From positions 1-64,000 of the forward strand of contig NZ_JAHUWN010000014.1 of NCBI RefSeq assembly GCF_019219025.1: DNA of 64,000 nt, given 5' to 3'. Below the pieces are notes generated by a model. That model did not search any database. It was not told the DNA's origin and saw nothing but the letters and a program-made list of their open reading frames with translations. The first letter of the stretch is position 1. Every line of letters starts with the position of its first letter. Positions 1 through 9,026 of the stretch are shown in pieces. Source of the DNA: Bacillus sp. sid0103 (lineage in GTDB: Bacteria; Bacillota; Bacilli; Bacillales_B; DSM-18226). A program made the translations under genes and the position numbers.

Positions 1-55
1 GATCATTTTGGAAATCACCTACATACATTTAATATCATTAATTATAAATTAAAAA

Positions 56-95
56 GGCAGTTGAAAGTTCAATTCAATTGAAACTTTCAACTGCC
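56..95 (-). terminator. Hairpin terminator after the transposase
   Basis: Arms GGCAGTTGAAAGTT (56-69) and AACTTTCAACTGCC (82-95) are perfectly complementary, and the loop can also pair (CAATT/AATTG). On the minus strand it is followed by TTTTTAATTT, so it would end transcription coming from orfB. Confidence 0.75.
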
Positions 96-961
96 TAATT
101 TAGATATTGGACTTTTTCAGTGCCCTCGTATTGAACAGGGGTCATCTTTTTTAAGCTCCATTGGTATCTATAGTTATTGTAAAAGATCATATATTGCTTT
201 ATTTCACGCTTTAGTTCTTCTAAATTCGCACATGGCTTAATAGAGGCTTCATCCTTAAAATGACCAAAGAATGATTCCTGTGGAGCGTTATCCCAACAGT
301 TTCCTCGTCTTGACATAGATTGACGTAGTCCAAGCTTTTTCACTAATTTTTGAAAGTCAGGGTGTGTATAGTGAGTACCTTGATCGGAGTGAATCAATGC
401 ATCCTCTGCTTTTCTAAAGTTTCGATTCTTTTTTAACTTAAGAAGGGTGTCTGTAGCTAAATCCATCGTGATACGGTCTGACACATGATAGGCCACGATT
501 TCATTAGTAGAGCTATCTTTAATTGTCGATAAGTAGGCCTTCTGGCCCTGGCCGTAAAATAAATATGTAATATCAGTTAAGAGGACTTTGCCTGGGACTT
601 CCTGCTTAAATTGTTGGTTCAATAGATTCGGCACAACTCGATGTTCCTGTGTGGCTTTCATCATACGTCTATATGGATTTGCCTTCCGAATGGGGCAGAT
701 AATGGCGTACTTCTTCATAATTCTTCGAATCAGCTTCAAATTGTACTTAACATTAAATTGACCCGCCAAAGTCATTTTGATTTGACGTGCCCCTTTTTTA
801 CGGCCCTTAAAATGAAAGGCTTTCAATATTATTTCTTTTACGATTTCGTCCTGTTCATCTTTTTGTTTTCTTCGTTCTTGAGATTTTGCAGAGAAATAAT
901 TATAGTAGCCAGAACGTGAGACTCCAGCGACATCACATAAATAGCTCACCATATTTTTCAA
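95..961 (-). CDS. IS3-family transposase OrfB (DDE integrase)
   Basis: This is the catalytic half of the IS3 transposase. It has an N-terminal HTH_21-like region (SRSGYYNY) and then the integrase core. The DDE residues are visible as LTDITYL, HSDQGTHY and NAPQESFFGHFK. The annotated start is a TTG, but the frame is open upstream to 1024 without a stop and lies in the -1 frame relative to orfA. The working protein is therefore probably an OrfAB fusion made by programmed -1 frameshifting. The slippery run is GAAAAAG (minus strand, 1030-1024), just before the orfA stop at 1018-1020. The reading frame is intact and the element may be active. Confidence 0.9.
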   Translation of the reverse strand: MKNMVSYLCDVAGVSRSGYYNYFSAKSQERRKQKDEQDEIVKEIILKAFHFKGRKKGARQIKMTLAGQFNVKYNLKLIRRIMKKYAIICPIRKANPYRRMMKATQEHRVVPNLLNQQFKQEVPGKVLLTDITYLFYGQGQKAYLSTIKDSSTNEIVAYHVSDRITMDLATDTLLKLKKNRNFRKAEDALIHSDQGTHYTHPDFQKLVKKLGLRQSMSRRGNCWDNAPQESFFGHFKDEASIKPCANLEELKREIKQYMIFYNNYRYQWSLKKMTPVQYEGTEKVQYLN

Positions 962-1017
962 TTCGTACTTCTCAATAACGGAACGAATAAGGATAAACTT
1001 TTGGTCAGCTGATAAAG

Positions 1018-1437
1018 TTATTTCTTTTTCTTCAGCCCCCTTTCTGCAAATCGTATCTTTTTTAAAAGTTCATTTTCTGCCTTTAATAAATTATGTTGAG
1101 CTTCTAATCTTGCGTATTTCTCTTCTAGTGTAAGTTCTCTTTCAGAAGGTCTTCCTGATTTTTCAGTTCTAGTATCACGCAGCCCAGATACTCCATTTTC
1201 TCGGTAGGCTGCACGCCATCTTTTGCCCGATGATCTAACTCGGTCAATTCCAATAACATCTATATCGAATCCATATTCCTCAAATATCTGTCTTGGAAAC
1301 TTTCCCTTATCATTTTCTTCCATAAAAATATGCTTAAATTCATCAGTGTAAGTAATCCCCTTTGGACTAACTGACTTAACAAAAGGGTTCTTTGAAAGTA
1401 ACTTAATCTCTTTCTCTGTAAATACTTTTTTACTCAT
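1018..1437 (-). CDS. IS3-family OrfA (HTH protein)
   Basis: This 139-residue protein has a helix-turn-helix region in the middle (IGIDRVRSSGKRWRAAYREN), where it would bind the terminal inverted repeats. A C-terminal leucine-zipper-like coiled coil follows (LEEKYARLEAQHNLLKAENE), used for oligomerisation in IS3 OrfA proteins. It ends in a lysine run encoded by AAG AAA AAG AAA TAA, the likely frameshift site into orfB. A TATAAT on the minus strand at 1471-1476 is a candidate -10 for this gene. Confidence 0.85.
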   Translation of the reverse strand: MSKKVFTEKEIKLLSKNPFVKSVSPKGITYTDEFKHIFMEENDKGKFPRQIFEEYGFDIDVIGIDRVRSSGKRWRAAYRENGVSGLRDTRTEKSGRPSERELTLEEKYARLEAQHNLLKAENELLKKIRFAERGLKKKK

Positions 1438-1470
1438 TTCGGGCTATTCCCCAATCCCCATTTTTTCTTA

Positions 1471-1530
1471 ATTATACAAAAAAGTACCCTATAGGTAGAC
1501 TTTTTTTAAGTGTCTACTCTATAGGGTACA
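1471..1530 (-). promoter_or_regulatory. IS right end with hairpin and candidate orfA promoter
   Basis: GTACCCTATAGGTAGAC (1484-1500) is the inverted partner of GTCTACTCTATAGGGTAC (1512-1529). On the minus strand the hairpin is followed by TTTTTTG and then TATAAT (1471-1476). The hairpin would stop transcription entering from copA's side, and the TATAAT could start orfA. No good -35 is seen. Confidence 0.5.
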
Positions 1531-1690
1531 TTTTACACTAGGATGAGGCTTTTTATTTTTCTCTAATAAACAGGAACTCGTCATCATCATGGAGAATTAA
1601 TAAAAAATCAAATGTCTTTGTGACAAAAATCATCGAAACACGTCTAAAATAGGCATAAATTTAATATAGTAAGATTTTGTTTTACTCTGT

Positions 1691-1720
1691 TTGACCAAAT
1701 ATACACTCCGGGGGTATAGT
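1691..1720 (+). promoter_or_regulatory. copA promoter with CsoR-type operator
   Basis: TTGACC (1691-1696) and TATAGT (1715-1720) are 18 bases apart. The spacer holds the partial palindrome ATACACTCCGGGGGTAT (1701-1717), which resembles CsoR operators (TACC...GGGGTA). A copper-sensing repressor bound here would block RNA polymerase. No csoR gene is in the window; the IS element lies where csoR often sits. Confidence 0.6.
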
Positions 1721-1741
1721 ATAAATAAGAGGGTGATTAAT

Positions 1742-3931
1742 ATGAAAGAACAGCTTAAATTGGATATTACTGGAATGACATGTGCCGCCTGTTCAACACG
1801 AATTGAAAAAGTTCTTAATAAAATGGACAGTGTAGAAGCAAATGTCAATTTGGCAATGGAAAGTGCAGCTATTTCTTTCGATTCGGAGCATGTATCAAGT
1901 AATGATATTATTACTAGAATAGAAAAGCTTGGTTATGGAGTACGATTTGATGAAGTGGGACAAAAACAACAATATAAAGAAGAGGAATTGAGACAGAAAA
2001 AAAGGAAGTTTCTACTCTCAGTGATTCTGACGATTCCACTTTTATATACGATGCTTGCTCATATTCCAATTGATCTAGGGTTGCCAATGCCCCATTTATT
2101 CATGAATCCATGGTTTCAATTTCTCATGGTAACCCCGGTGCAATTTTATATAGGCGGGCAGTTTTATGTTGGTGCTTTCAAGGCATTGAAAAATAAAAGC
2201 GCGAATATGGATGTACTAGTGACCTTAGGAACTTCAGCGGCCTATTTTTATAGCCTAGCTGAAGGGGTGAAAACAATTGGAAATCACGCCTATATGCCGC
2301 ATCTATATTTTGAAACCAGTGCTGTGCTGATTACCTTAATTCTTTTGGGGAAATTATTTGAAACAATGGCAAAAGGGAAAACCACTATCGCCATTTCAAA
2401 ACTGCTGAGTCTTCAAGTAAAAGAAGCAACAGTCATTAGAAACGGGAAGGAGTTTCAACTTCCAATTGAAGAAGTAAGGGTTGCTGATCTCTTACTAGTC
2501 AAACCTGGGGAAAAAATTCCGGTTGATGGCGTTGTAACATTAGGCCAGTCTTCTGTAGATGAGTCGATGATTACTGGTGAGTCTATCCCTGTTGAGAAAT
2601 CAGTTGGGGATCAAGTTATTGGTTCAACGATGAATAAAAATGGAACCTTAACGATTAAAGCCGTGAAAGTGGGTAAAGACACGGCACTTGCCGGGATCAT
2701 AAAGATTGTTGAAGAAGCACAAGGCAGCAAGGCTCCTATTCAGCGTGTTGCTGATACAATTTCTGGATATTTTGTCCCGGTTGTGGTCGTCATCTCTTTG
2801 TTGACATTTTTGCTTTGGTATTTCTTTGTTCATCCGGGTGAGTTTTCTGCTGCATTAGAAACAGCGATAGCTGTTTTAGTGATTGCATGCCCTTGTGCAC
2901 TTGGCCTTGCAACTCCGACATCGATTATGGTCGGGACAGGGAAGGGCGCTGAAATGGGAATTCTGTTTAAAGGTGGAGAACATTTAGAATTAGCCCATAA
3001 AATCAATGCTATCATCCTCGATAAAACAGGCACTATTACAAAGGGACAACCAATAGTCACAGATTTTATTGCCTACGAAGAGGAGAAAAAAGTACTTCAA
3101 TATCTTGTATCAGCTGAGAAGTCTTCAGAACATCCACTTGCAGAAGCGATTGTAAAATATGGGGTTGAAAAAAGAACTAGTACGCTTCCTGTCAAACGGT
3201 TTAAAGCTGTACCTGGCTATGGGATTGAAGCGAAAATTGGCGATGATGAAATATTCGTAGGCACCCGTAAGCTGATGAAGCTAAAAAATATTTCTAGCGT
3301 CAAAGGAGAACAAGAACTGACTCGTTTAGAAAACGAAGGAAAAACCGCCATGTTTATTGCGATTAATTCTGATATAATCGGTCTGGTTGCTGTTGCTGAT
3401 ACGGTCAAAGAAACAGCAAAATTGGCCGTTCAGCAATTACACGATCTCGGTATTGAAGTGTTTATGCTAACAGGTGATAATGAACGGACCGCAAAGGCAA
3501 TCGCTCATCAAGTAGGTATAAACCATGTCATTGCAGAAGTCCTGCCAGAGGAAAAGGCTAATCATGTGAAACAATTACAACAAAGAGGTCTAAAAGTGGC
3601 TATGGTGGGTGATGGAATAAATGATGCCCCAGCACTTGCGGTTGCCGATATCGGGATTGCCATTGGTACAGGAACAGACGTAGCAATTGAAGCTGCCGAT
3701 ATTACGATTCTTGGCGGAGAACTAACTTTGATTCCAAAAGCCATAAGGTTAAGTAAAAAAACAATGCAAAATATACGTCAAAACCTTTTCTGGGCGCTTG
3801 TATATAATTCAGGAGGAATTCCGATTGCCGCTCTAGGTTTATTAGTCCCTTGGGTTGCAGGTGCAGCCATGGCATTTAGTTCAGTTTCAGTCGTGTCAAA
3901 CTCCCTTCGCTTGAAGAGAGTTAATATCTAA
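1742..3931 (+). CDS. copA: Copper-exporting P1B-type ATPase CopA
   Basis: CopA uses ATP to pump Cu(I) out of the cytoplasm. The start at ATG 1742 follows GAGGGTG; the longer frame from 1691 would begin inside the -35 box. It gives 729 residues. There is a single N-terminal heavy-metal domain (GMTCAAC, Cys14 and Cys17), where B. subtilis CopA has two. Then come the membrane helices, the TGES loop ([10 protein letters not shown]), the CPC metal-site motif (about 383-385), DKTGT with the phosphorylated Asp427, the SEHPLAEAI motif, TGDN and GDGINDAPA. The C-terminal helix has the copper-type [16 protein letters not shown]. copZ follows 21 bases downstream in the same operon. Confidence 0.96.
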   Translation: MKEQLKLDITGMTCAACSTRIEKVLNKMDSVEANVNLAMESAAISFDSEHVSSNDIITRIEKLGYGVRFDEVGQKQQYKEEELRQKKRKFLLSVILTIPLLYTMLAHIPIDLGLPMPHLFMNPWFQFLMVTPVQFYIGGQFYVGAFKALKNKSANMDVLVTLGTSAAYFYSLAEGVKTIGNHAYMPHLYFETSAVLITLILLGKLFETMAKGKTTIAISKLLSLQVKEATVIRNGKEFQLPIEEVRVADLLLVKPGEKIPVDGVVTLGQSSVDESMITGESIPVEKSVGDQVIGSTMNKNGTLTIKAVKVGKDTALAGIIKIVEEAQGSKAPIQRVADTISGYFVPVVVVISLLTFLLWYFFVHPGEFSAALETAIAVLVIACPCALGLATPTSIMVGTGKGAEMGILFKGGEHLELAHKINAIILDKTGTITKGQPIVTDFIAYEEEKKVLQYLVSAEKSSEHPLAEAIVKYGVEKRTSTLPVKRFKAVPGYGIEAKIGDDEIFVGTRKLMKLKNISSVKGEQELTRLENEGKTAMFIAINSDIIGLVAVADTVKETAKLAVQQLHDLGIEVFMLTGDNERTAKAIAHQVGINHVIAEVLPEEKANHVKQLQQRGLKVAMVGDGINDAPALAVADIGIAIGTGTDVAIEAADITILGGELTLIPKAIRLSKKTMQNIRQNLFWALVYNSGGIPIAALGLLVPWVAGAAMAFSSVSVVSNSLRLKRVNI

Positions 3932-3952
3932 TTAAAAAGCGAGGTAATCGTC

Positions 3953-4159
3953 ATGGAGAAAACAACATTACAGGTTACAGGAATGACATGCGGACATTGC
4001 GAAAAAGCAGTCAAAAATGCCCTTCTCAGTGTAAAAGGCGTAAGCGAAGTAAATGTTTCATTAAAAGATGGTAAGGTTGAGGTAGGTCATGATTCAAGTA
4101 AAGCCTCAATTAAGAAACTAAAAGAAGCCGTCGAAGATCAAGGATATGATGTAGAATAA
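3953..4159 (+). CDS. copZ: Copper chaperone CopZ
   Basis: This 68-residue heavy-metal-associated domain protein binds Cu(I) through GMTCGHC (Cys13, Cys16) and hands it to CopA. The fold-defining pattern (metal loop, VKGVSEVNVSLKDGKVEV strand region, EDQGYDV end) is complete. It is preceded by GCGAGGTAATCGTC and sits directly after copA. The order copA-copZ is the reverse of the usual csoR-copZ-copA order in Bacillus. A strong terminator follows. Confidence 0.95.
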   Translation: MEKTTLQVTGMTCGHCEKAVKNALLSVKGVSEVNVSLKDGKVEVGHDSSKASIKKLKEAVEDQGYDVE

Positions 4160-4165
4160 AAACAA

Positions 4166-4198
4166 AAGGCACTTACCAATTGGTAGGTGCCTTTTTGT
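4166..4198 (+). terminator. Terminator after copZ
   Basis: AGGCACTTACCAA pairs with TTGGTAGGTGCCT and is followed by TTTTTGTTG. It ends the copA-copZ transcript. Confidence 0.9.
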
Positions 4199-4386
4199 TG
4201 TGAAATCAATTCACTGTGATATTTATTTATTTCATTAACTTTTCTTTGTTAATTTTATGTGAAAGATGTTATTCTAATCACTAAGGGTTGATTTTTTAGT
4301 GTTTGATTATTAATGCTGAAAATTTGAAAAACCACCTAGGAATTGCAAATGGCAGTCAACTAGATCATTTCTAATTTTTATGGTGA

Positions 4387-5895
4387 ATGAAAGTGGTGAA
4401 GGCTTTGGAAGATGAGAAAATTGGACAAGAAAAAGTGGAAGATACCAATACTGGACAAGAGCAAGTAGAAAACAAAACGGGATACATACGATTAAAAAAG
4501 TTTCATTTTATCATGCTGTTGTTTATGGTTGTGTTTCTTTCTGCGGGAATTACAACATTTGCGCTTGCATTTGGAGATGAAAAGGTAGTTACAGTTGGAA
4601 CCGAAAGACAAGAATTTACTAAACTCTATGAAGCGTTTGATACTTTAAAGAGTGGTTATTACAAGGAAATCGATCAAAAAAAGGTTATTAATGGTGCTAT
4701 AAACGGTATGGTGGAGTCGCTGGATGACCCCTATTCAGATTATATGACGAATGAAGAAGCTGAGAGCTTTCATGGCAGTATTTCTTCTTCATTTGAAGGT
4801 ATTGGAGCCGAAATTCAGGAAAAGGACGGGCATATCGTGATTGTTTCTCCGATCAAGGGCTCTCCTGCTGAAAAAGCTGGCTTAAAGCCAAATGACATGA
4901 TCCTGTCTGTGAATGGAAAGAGTCTCCAGGGCATGAATTCAACTCAAGCGGTTACCCTGATTCGAGGCAAGAAGGGTACCAAAGTAGAGTTGTCTGTACA
5001 ACGTCCTGGATCAGATGCTCCAATGTCAGTCCCTATTATTCGTGATGAAATTCCGATTGAAACCGTTTATGGTGAAATGGTTGGTGACGGCATTGCTAAG
5101 GTTCAAATTACAAGTTTTTCAAGCAATACAGCAAAGGAACTAGTGGAAAAACTTAATGAATTAAATGGTAAAGGAATGAAGGGGCTTGTATTAGATTTGC
5201 GCCAAAATCCAGGTGGTCTTTTAGATCAGGCTATCTCTATTTCAAGCATGTTCGTTCCAAAAGGAAAACTGATCTTAAAAGTTGAAGATCGAAACGGAAA
5301 GATCAAGGAGTATCCTTCTCAAAATGAAGGAAACCCAAATCTTCCTTTGGTTGTTTTAATTGATAAGGGTAGTGCTAGTGCATCTGAAATTCTGGCTGGC
5401 GCTGTAAAAGAATCAGCAGGTGTAAAACTTGTGGGCGAAAAGTCATTTGGGAAAGGAACAGTTCAAACTGCTTCAGACTTTAAGGATGGTTCAAATCTTA
5501 AGTTTACAACCGCAAAATGGCTAACACCAAATGGCAATTGGATCCATAAAAAAGGTATAAACCCAGATGTGGCAGTGGCCTTACCTGACTATGCAACCTT
5601 AACTATTATTGATCCAGATAAAGAACTTAAACAATCTAGTTCGGGCACAGAAGTGCAAACAGCACAGAAAATGTTAAAAGCGGTTGGATATGACCCAGGC
5701 CGTACAGACGGATTTTTTGACAAAAAGACAAAAGTAGCCGTTACAGCATTCCAAAAAGCACAAAAGCTCCCAGCCACTGGAATTTTAAAAGGCGATTCTA
5801 CCATGAAACTAATGGAATTATTAAGAGATAAAATTAAAAACAATGATACACAATTGCAAGAGGCGATCAAAGTCTTAAAGGGAACAATGAAATAA
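4387..5895 (+). CDS. S41-family C-terminal processing peptidase (CtpB-like)
   Basis: This is a membrane-anchored serine/lysine protease outside the cytoplasm. Order of parts: a charged N-terminus rich in GQEKVE-like repeats, one membrane segment (FIMLLFMVVFLSAGITTF, about 37-60), an S41 N-terminal helix region, a PDZ domain (GIGAEIQEKDGHIVIVSPIKG to about 220), the peptidase core (LRQNPGGLLD) with the nucleophile in KGSASASEIL and the general-base Lys in GEKSFGKGTVQ, and a C-terminal peptidoglycan-binding domain (QTAQKMLKAVGYDPGRTDGF). CtpB-type proteases act in sporulation signalling in B. subtilis; that role is only inferred here. The start is uncertain: ATG 4387 has a weak ribosome site and GTG 4393 or TTG 4405 are alternatives. 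Confidence 0.88.
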   Translation: MKVVKALEDEKIGQEKVEDTNTGQEQVENKTGYIRLKKFHFIMLLFMVVFLSAGITTFALAFGDEKVVTVGTERQEFTKLYEAFDTLKSGYYKEIDQKKVINGAINGMVESLDDPYSDYMTNEEAESFHGSISSSFEGIGAEIQEKDGHIVIVSPIKGSPAEKAGLKPNDMILSVNGKSLQGMNSTQAVTLIRGKKGTKVELSVQRPGSDAPMSVPIIRDEIPIETVYGEMVGDGIAKVQITSFSSNTAKELVEKLNELNGKGMKGLVLDLRQNPGGLLDQAISISSMFVPKGKLILKVEDRNGKIKEYPSQNEGNPNLPLVVLIDKGSASASEILAGAVKESAGVKLVGEKSFGKGTVQTASDFKDGSNLKFTTAKWLTPNGNWIHKKGINPDVAVALPDYATLTIIDPDKELKQSSSGTEVQTAQKMLKAVGYDPGRTDGFFDKKTKVAVTAFQKAQKLPATGILKGDSTMKLMELLRDKIKNNDTQLQEAIKVLKGTMK

Positions 5896-5903
5896 ACAAA
5901 ACC

Positions 5904-5936
5904 GACCCGACTCCCTTAGAGTTGGGTTCATTTTTT
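5904..5936 (+). terminator. Terminator after ctpB-like gene
   Basis: GACCCGACTC pairs with GAGTTGGGTTC (one G-T pair) and is followed by ATTTTTT. Confidence 0.8.
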
Positions 5937-5975
5937 GAGATCGTCATCAATGATCAATAGAAAGGGAGATGAAAA

Positions 5976-6902
5976 ATGAAAAAAGCTGAGGTTTATATTT
6001 TATCTGGTTTTTTAGGGAGTGGGAAAACTAGCCTTCTCAAACGATTGTTAGCGGATGAACATCGAACGGGAAGAAAAACAGCTGTCATGATGAATGAATT
6101 AGGGAAGGTCTCTATTGATTCTGATGTTGTAGATGATGAAGGTGTTACCTTAAAAGAGCTTCTGGGTGGATGTATTTGCTGTTCCATACAGGACAAGCTG
6201 GAAGCGCAATTACAAGGTCTATTGGTAGTGGAAAAACCTGAAGTGATCTATATCGAAACGACCGGTGCTGCCCACCCTGTGGAGGTTTTAGATGCGATCC
6301 TATCGCCATTATTTGCAGATAAATTAAACATTAAGGGAATTATCACAACAGTTGACGGCACAAGGTGGATGGATCGAAAATCATTAAATCCGCAGCTTCA
6401 GCAATTAATCCTAGAACAGGTAAGACATGCAGACTTCATCCTTGTAAATAAAATGAATGAATTAAAAGAGAATGAGCAATCAAAGATTACTTTCGAAATT
6501 CAGTCCATTAATCCAAATGCAAGATGTCTTTTGACTAATTTTTCACAAGTTGCAATTGAACAGTTGCGAAGTCTTTCTGTTTCTTTAGAGAAGGCTGCTC
6601 AGCCTGCCCATTTAAATTTAACGACCTTTGTATACCGATTTAATGCAGCCATTAGCCAAACAGAATTTGAAGATTTTTTGAAAAAACTACCGGACACTAT
6701 TTACCGTATTAAAGGTTATCTAAAGTTCGACTATTCGCACCTTCCTTATTTATTTCAATTTTCTTATGGAATGCCGATATATTTGAAAGAGGACATGAAT
6801 ATGCCATTAAACCTTGTATTTATCGGTGAGGATATTGATTGGAATGGGATCAAAATAGAACTAGAAAATCTTGAAAATAACAAAAATACAAGGATTGAAT
6901 GA
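5976..6902 (+). CDS. CobW/ZNG1-type metal-chaperone GTPase
   Basis: This 308-residue GTPase belongs to the COG0523 family, which delivers zinc or other metals to target proteins. It has a P loop (GFLGSGKTSL, 11-20), the metal-binding CxCC motif in GGCICCS (Cys66, Cys68, Cys69), a switch-like ETTGAAHP and NKMNE as the guanine-specificity motif. A CobW C-terminal domain follows (FVYRFNAAISQTEFEDFL). It is shorter than YciC of B. subtilis (about 397 residues). GAAAGGGAGATG precedes the ATG. No Zur box was recognised upstream, so the metal it serves cannot be stated. Confidence 0.88.
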   Translation: MKKAEVYILSGFLGSGKTSLLKRLLADEHRTGRKTAVMMNELGKVSIDSDVVDDEGVTLKELLGGCICCSIQDKLEAQLQGLLVVEKPEVIYIETTGAAHPVEVLDAILSPLFADKLNIKGIITTVDGTRWMDRKSLNPQLQQLILEQVRHADFILVNKMNELKENEQSKITFEIQSINPNARCLLTNFSQVAIEQLRSLSVSLEKAAQPAHLNLTTFVYRFNAAISQTEFEDFLKKLPDTIYRIKGYLKFDYSHLPYLFQFSYGMPIYLKEDMNMPLNLVFIGEDIDWNGIKIELENLENNKNTRIE

Positions 6903-6967
6903 ATGATAATTTCCTCTTCAGGTAACTCTTTTAATGTAGCAAAGTTTATTTCTAAAAGGAGGATGCT

Positions 6968-7789
6968 ATGAAGAGGGTAATTATTTTTTTTGTATGTATT
7001 CATATCCTCCTATACGGTCAAGGAGTTAAAGCTGCATCAACCATTAGTTATAAAATTGAGATGTTAAACTGGAAAGACGTTAATCAAATCCTCCCTAAGT
7101 ACACAAAATTTACAGTTATGGACGTAGAAACGGGTAAAAAGTTTAAAGTACAAAGACGTGCGGGGAGCCACCATGCTGACGTACAACCTTTAACCTCAAA
7201 AGACACAAAGATTATGAAAAGAATATATGGGGGCAAATGGAGCTGGAAACGCCGGGCCATTATTGTCATTCATAAGGACCAGTGGATAGCAGGTTCCATG
7301 CATGGGATGCCTCATGGTGCTGGAGCACTCCAGAATAACTTTCCTGGACACTTTTGTATCCATTTTTATGGAAGTACTACCCATCGAACCAATTCAATGG
7401 ACTTATCACATATGCTCATGGTGTTGAAAGCTTCTGGGCAATTAAATCGGTATTTAGGAAAAGCGAATCCGTATGAAGTCATAAATGCCTATATTGCAGG
7501 ATTTAAACAGCAAGATCGCAGAATTACATCAGAAGCCTCGCTGCAAAAAATTAACTGGAAGCCCATTTTAGAGGATGTAGATAATATTAGCATTTCTCGG
7601 ATGGAACTCTTACCAGCAGAGGATTTAAAAGAAGAAATTAGTTTGGATGTACCCGTTGAAATCGACTGGTTTATAAAAAATAGAGGTCGACAAACCTTTA
7701 GGGGAAATATTCATTTGATCAGATTTTCACCAATTGACGCTTGGAAAGTGGATTCAAAGGATTTTCTTAAGCAAAATGAACTTCAATAA
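6968..7789 (+). CDS. Conserved secreted protein of unknown function
   Basis: An ideal AAAGGAGG precedes the ATG by 5 bases. A signal peptide (about 1-23, cleavage near GVKAAS) suggests secretion. The middle has well-ordered motifs: AGSHHADVQPLT, YGGKWSWKRRAIIVI, GSMHGMPHGAG and PGHFCIHFYGSTTH. The His- and Cys-bearing HG...GHFCIHF block recalls the active-site layout of L,D-transpeptidases (HG...SHGC), but the sequence is not a plain YkuD domain. A wall-related enzyme is a guess. It stands alone between two transcription signals. Confidence 0.7.
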   Translation: MKRVIIFFVCIHILLYGQGVKAASTISYKIEMLNWKDVNQILPKYTKFTVMDVETGKKFKVQRRAGSHHADVQPLTSKDTKIMKRIYGGKWSWKRRAIIVIHKDQWIAGSMHGMPHGAGALQNNFPGHFCIHFYGSTTHRTNSMDLSHMLMVLKASGQLNRYLGKANPYEVINAYIAGFKQQDRRITSEASLQKINWKPILEDVDNISISRMELLPAEDLKEEISLDVPVEIDWFIKNRGRQTFRGNIHLIRFSPIDAWKVDSKDFLKQNELQ

Positions 7790-7807
7790 AAAAACCCAGC
7801 AAAAAAC

Positions 7808-7853
7808 AAAAACATCCTCACTATTGGACACTCCAATAAAGGATGTTTTTGTT
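7808..7853. terminator. Bidirectional terminator
   Basis: AAAAACATCC pairs with GGATGTTTTT, and inside it TATTGGA pairs with TCCAATA. A runs and T runs flank it, so it serves the genes converging from both sides. Confidence 0.85.
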
Positions 7854-7862
7854 TGGAAAGTG

Positions 7863-8108
7863 CTATAAGGGTTGTTCGCCAAATTTTATAAAGGTACGCT
7901 CATCCTCCACTAAACCGCAAGCACCGCATTGTACCCGATATTCAGGGCCGTTATAGGGGAGATGGAAGGGTTCTAATTCGTTTTCAGCATACTCTTTGAT
8001 GACGTCACCTGATTGCGGGTCGAGCTTAACAGAATGAGAAACTTGTTGAATCACATTAAAGCGGCTTCGATTCGTCTTGCAATTTGGACATTTATAAGGT
8101 GTAGACAT
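7863..8108 (-). CDS. Small zinc-ribbon protein
   Basis: This 81-residue cytoplasmic protein has two CxxC pairs, CPNC at residues 8-11 and CGAC near residue 62, which would bind one zinc ion. The rest is polar with no membrane segment. AAGGAGC lies 8 bases before the ATG. I do not recognise a function from the sequence. Confidence 0.75.
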   Translation of the reverse strand: MSTPYKCPNCKTNRSRFNVIQQVSHSVKLDPQSGDVIKEYAENELEPFHLPYNGPEYRVQCGACGLVEDERTFIKFGEQPL

Positions 8109-8208
8109 ATAAGCTTGCTCCTTCCATGGATATGTTAACCTTTATTTTTTGCAAAAAGGGGAGGAAATATGTAACAATGCAAGTGAAGACAAAAGGAGGG
8201 GATTTTTT

Positions 8209-8481
8209 TTGTCTAAAGAAAAGGCTTCCATTGATCATTTATTAGAAGAATATCGGATGATTTGGAATAATCGTTTACTAGATACCAAGGGTAAAAGCAG
8301 TGAGGTCACTTTGCGAGAAGCGATAAAAAGAGAGCTCCTTGATGAAAATTCACACCCGAGGATCAGGAAAAGCAAATTTGAGAAATATTATTCTGCAATC
8401 AAAAGAGTGAGTGATTCAACAATTTCGCATGAAGCCAAGGTACAGTTAATAAAAATTCATAATGAAGTGATGGAAGAATGA
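8209..8481 (+). CDS. Small hypothetical protein, TTG start
   Basis: The frame is open from ATG 8149, but AAAGGAGGGG at 8191-8201 fits a TTG at 8209 much better, giving a 90-residue protein that begins MSKEKASIDHLLEEY. It is charged and helical with no membrane segment. It lies 18 bases before a lipoprotein gene and may share its transcript. Function unknown. Confidence 0.65.
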   Translation: MSKEKASIDHLLEEYRMIWNNRLLDTKGKSSEVTLREAIKRELLDENSHPRIRKSKFEKYYSAIKRVSDSTISHEAKVQLIKIHNEVMEE

Positions 8482-8499
8482 AGTTAGGAGAGAGGAATT

Positions 8500-8955
8500 T
8501 TGAAAAGGTTTACCGTTTTTTTAGTAATGGTTCTTTGTTTAAGTATCGTTGTCTCGTGTAATAAACAAGATCAAAGTGACAATCTACCGCAAATGGTTGA
8601 AGTAGACTTGTCCATTAAACCAAATCCCAGTGAAGTAAATAAGCCGGTTACATTTGAGGCGAAGGTTACTCAGGGAAATGATAAGGTAAACGATGCAGAG
8701 GTTATTTTTGAGATATGGCGTGCTAAGGATCCAAACCATGAAAAGGTTGAAATTAAACATACAGAAAATGGAATCTATCGGATGGAAAAATCATTCACTC
8801 AAGAAGGAACGTATTATATCATTTCACACGTTACAGCAAGAGATATGCATAATATGCCTAAAGAAGAATTTGTTGTTGGGAGTCCGAGTGAACCGGAGGA
8901 TGCAAATGCAAAGAGCTCAATGGATGACATGAACATGGATGATACGAAGGAATAA
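8500..8955 (+). CDS. YtkA-like (FixH-type) lipoprotein
   Basis: The start is TTG 8500 after TAGGAGAGAGG. A lipoprotein signal ends in the lipobox VVSC (Cys20), so the protein is anchored on the outer face of the membrane. The following domain (VEVDLSIKPNPSEVNKPVTF to YYIISHVTARDMHNMP) matches YtkA-like domains, small Ig-like modules often found near respiratory or copper genes. The tail has SMDDMNMDD with three Met residues near Asp, which may bind metal; this is inference. A terminator follows. Confidence 0.8.
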   Translation: MKRFTVFLVMVLCLSIVVSCNKQDQSDNLPQMVEVDLSIKPNPSEVNKPVTFEAKVTQGNDKVNDAEVIFEIWRAKDPNHEKVEIKHTENGIYRMEKSFTQEGTYYIISHVTARDMHNMPKEEFVVGSPSEPEDANAKSSMDDMNMDDTKE

Positions 8956-8971
8956 CATTACTGACATTGAC

Positions 8972-8998
8972 AAAAAGGACAGCAATTTGCTGTCCTTT
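8972..8998 (+). terminator. Terminator after the YtkA-like gene
   Basis: AAAGGACAGCAA pairs with TTGCTGTCCTTT. The hairpin also has an A run on its left side and could serve the converging hsp20-like gene. Confidence 0.8.
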
Positions 8999-9026
8999 GT
9001 ACTTAACACCTTTTTCTGAATAGTAA

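Larger units (their letters stand above)
56..1530 (-). mobile_element. IS3-family insertion sequence (IS150-like)
   Basis: Two overlapping-frame genes, an HTH-containing OrfA and a DDE transposase OrfB in the -1 frame, define an IS3-family element read on the minus strand. The right end is at about 1530, where the minus strand begins TGTACCCTATAGAGTAGACA (5'-TG as in IS3 ends). The left end is not clear: a start near 92 (TGCCTAATTTAGATATTGGAC) gives only a weak match to the right end, and I could not find a matching target duplication. Both ends carry hairpins followed by T runs on the minus strand, which would isolate the element from outside transcription. Confidence 0.8.

Noticed and set aside
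1691..1741. Longer CopA N-terminus from TTG 1691
   Set aside because: The TTG is the -35 box and there is no ribosome site; ATG 1742 has one.
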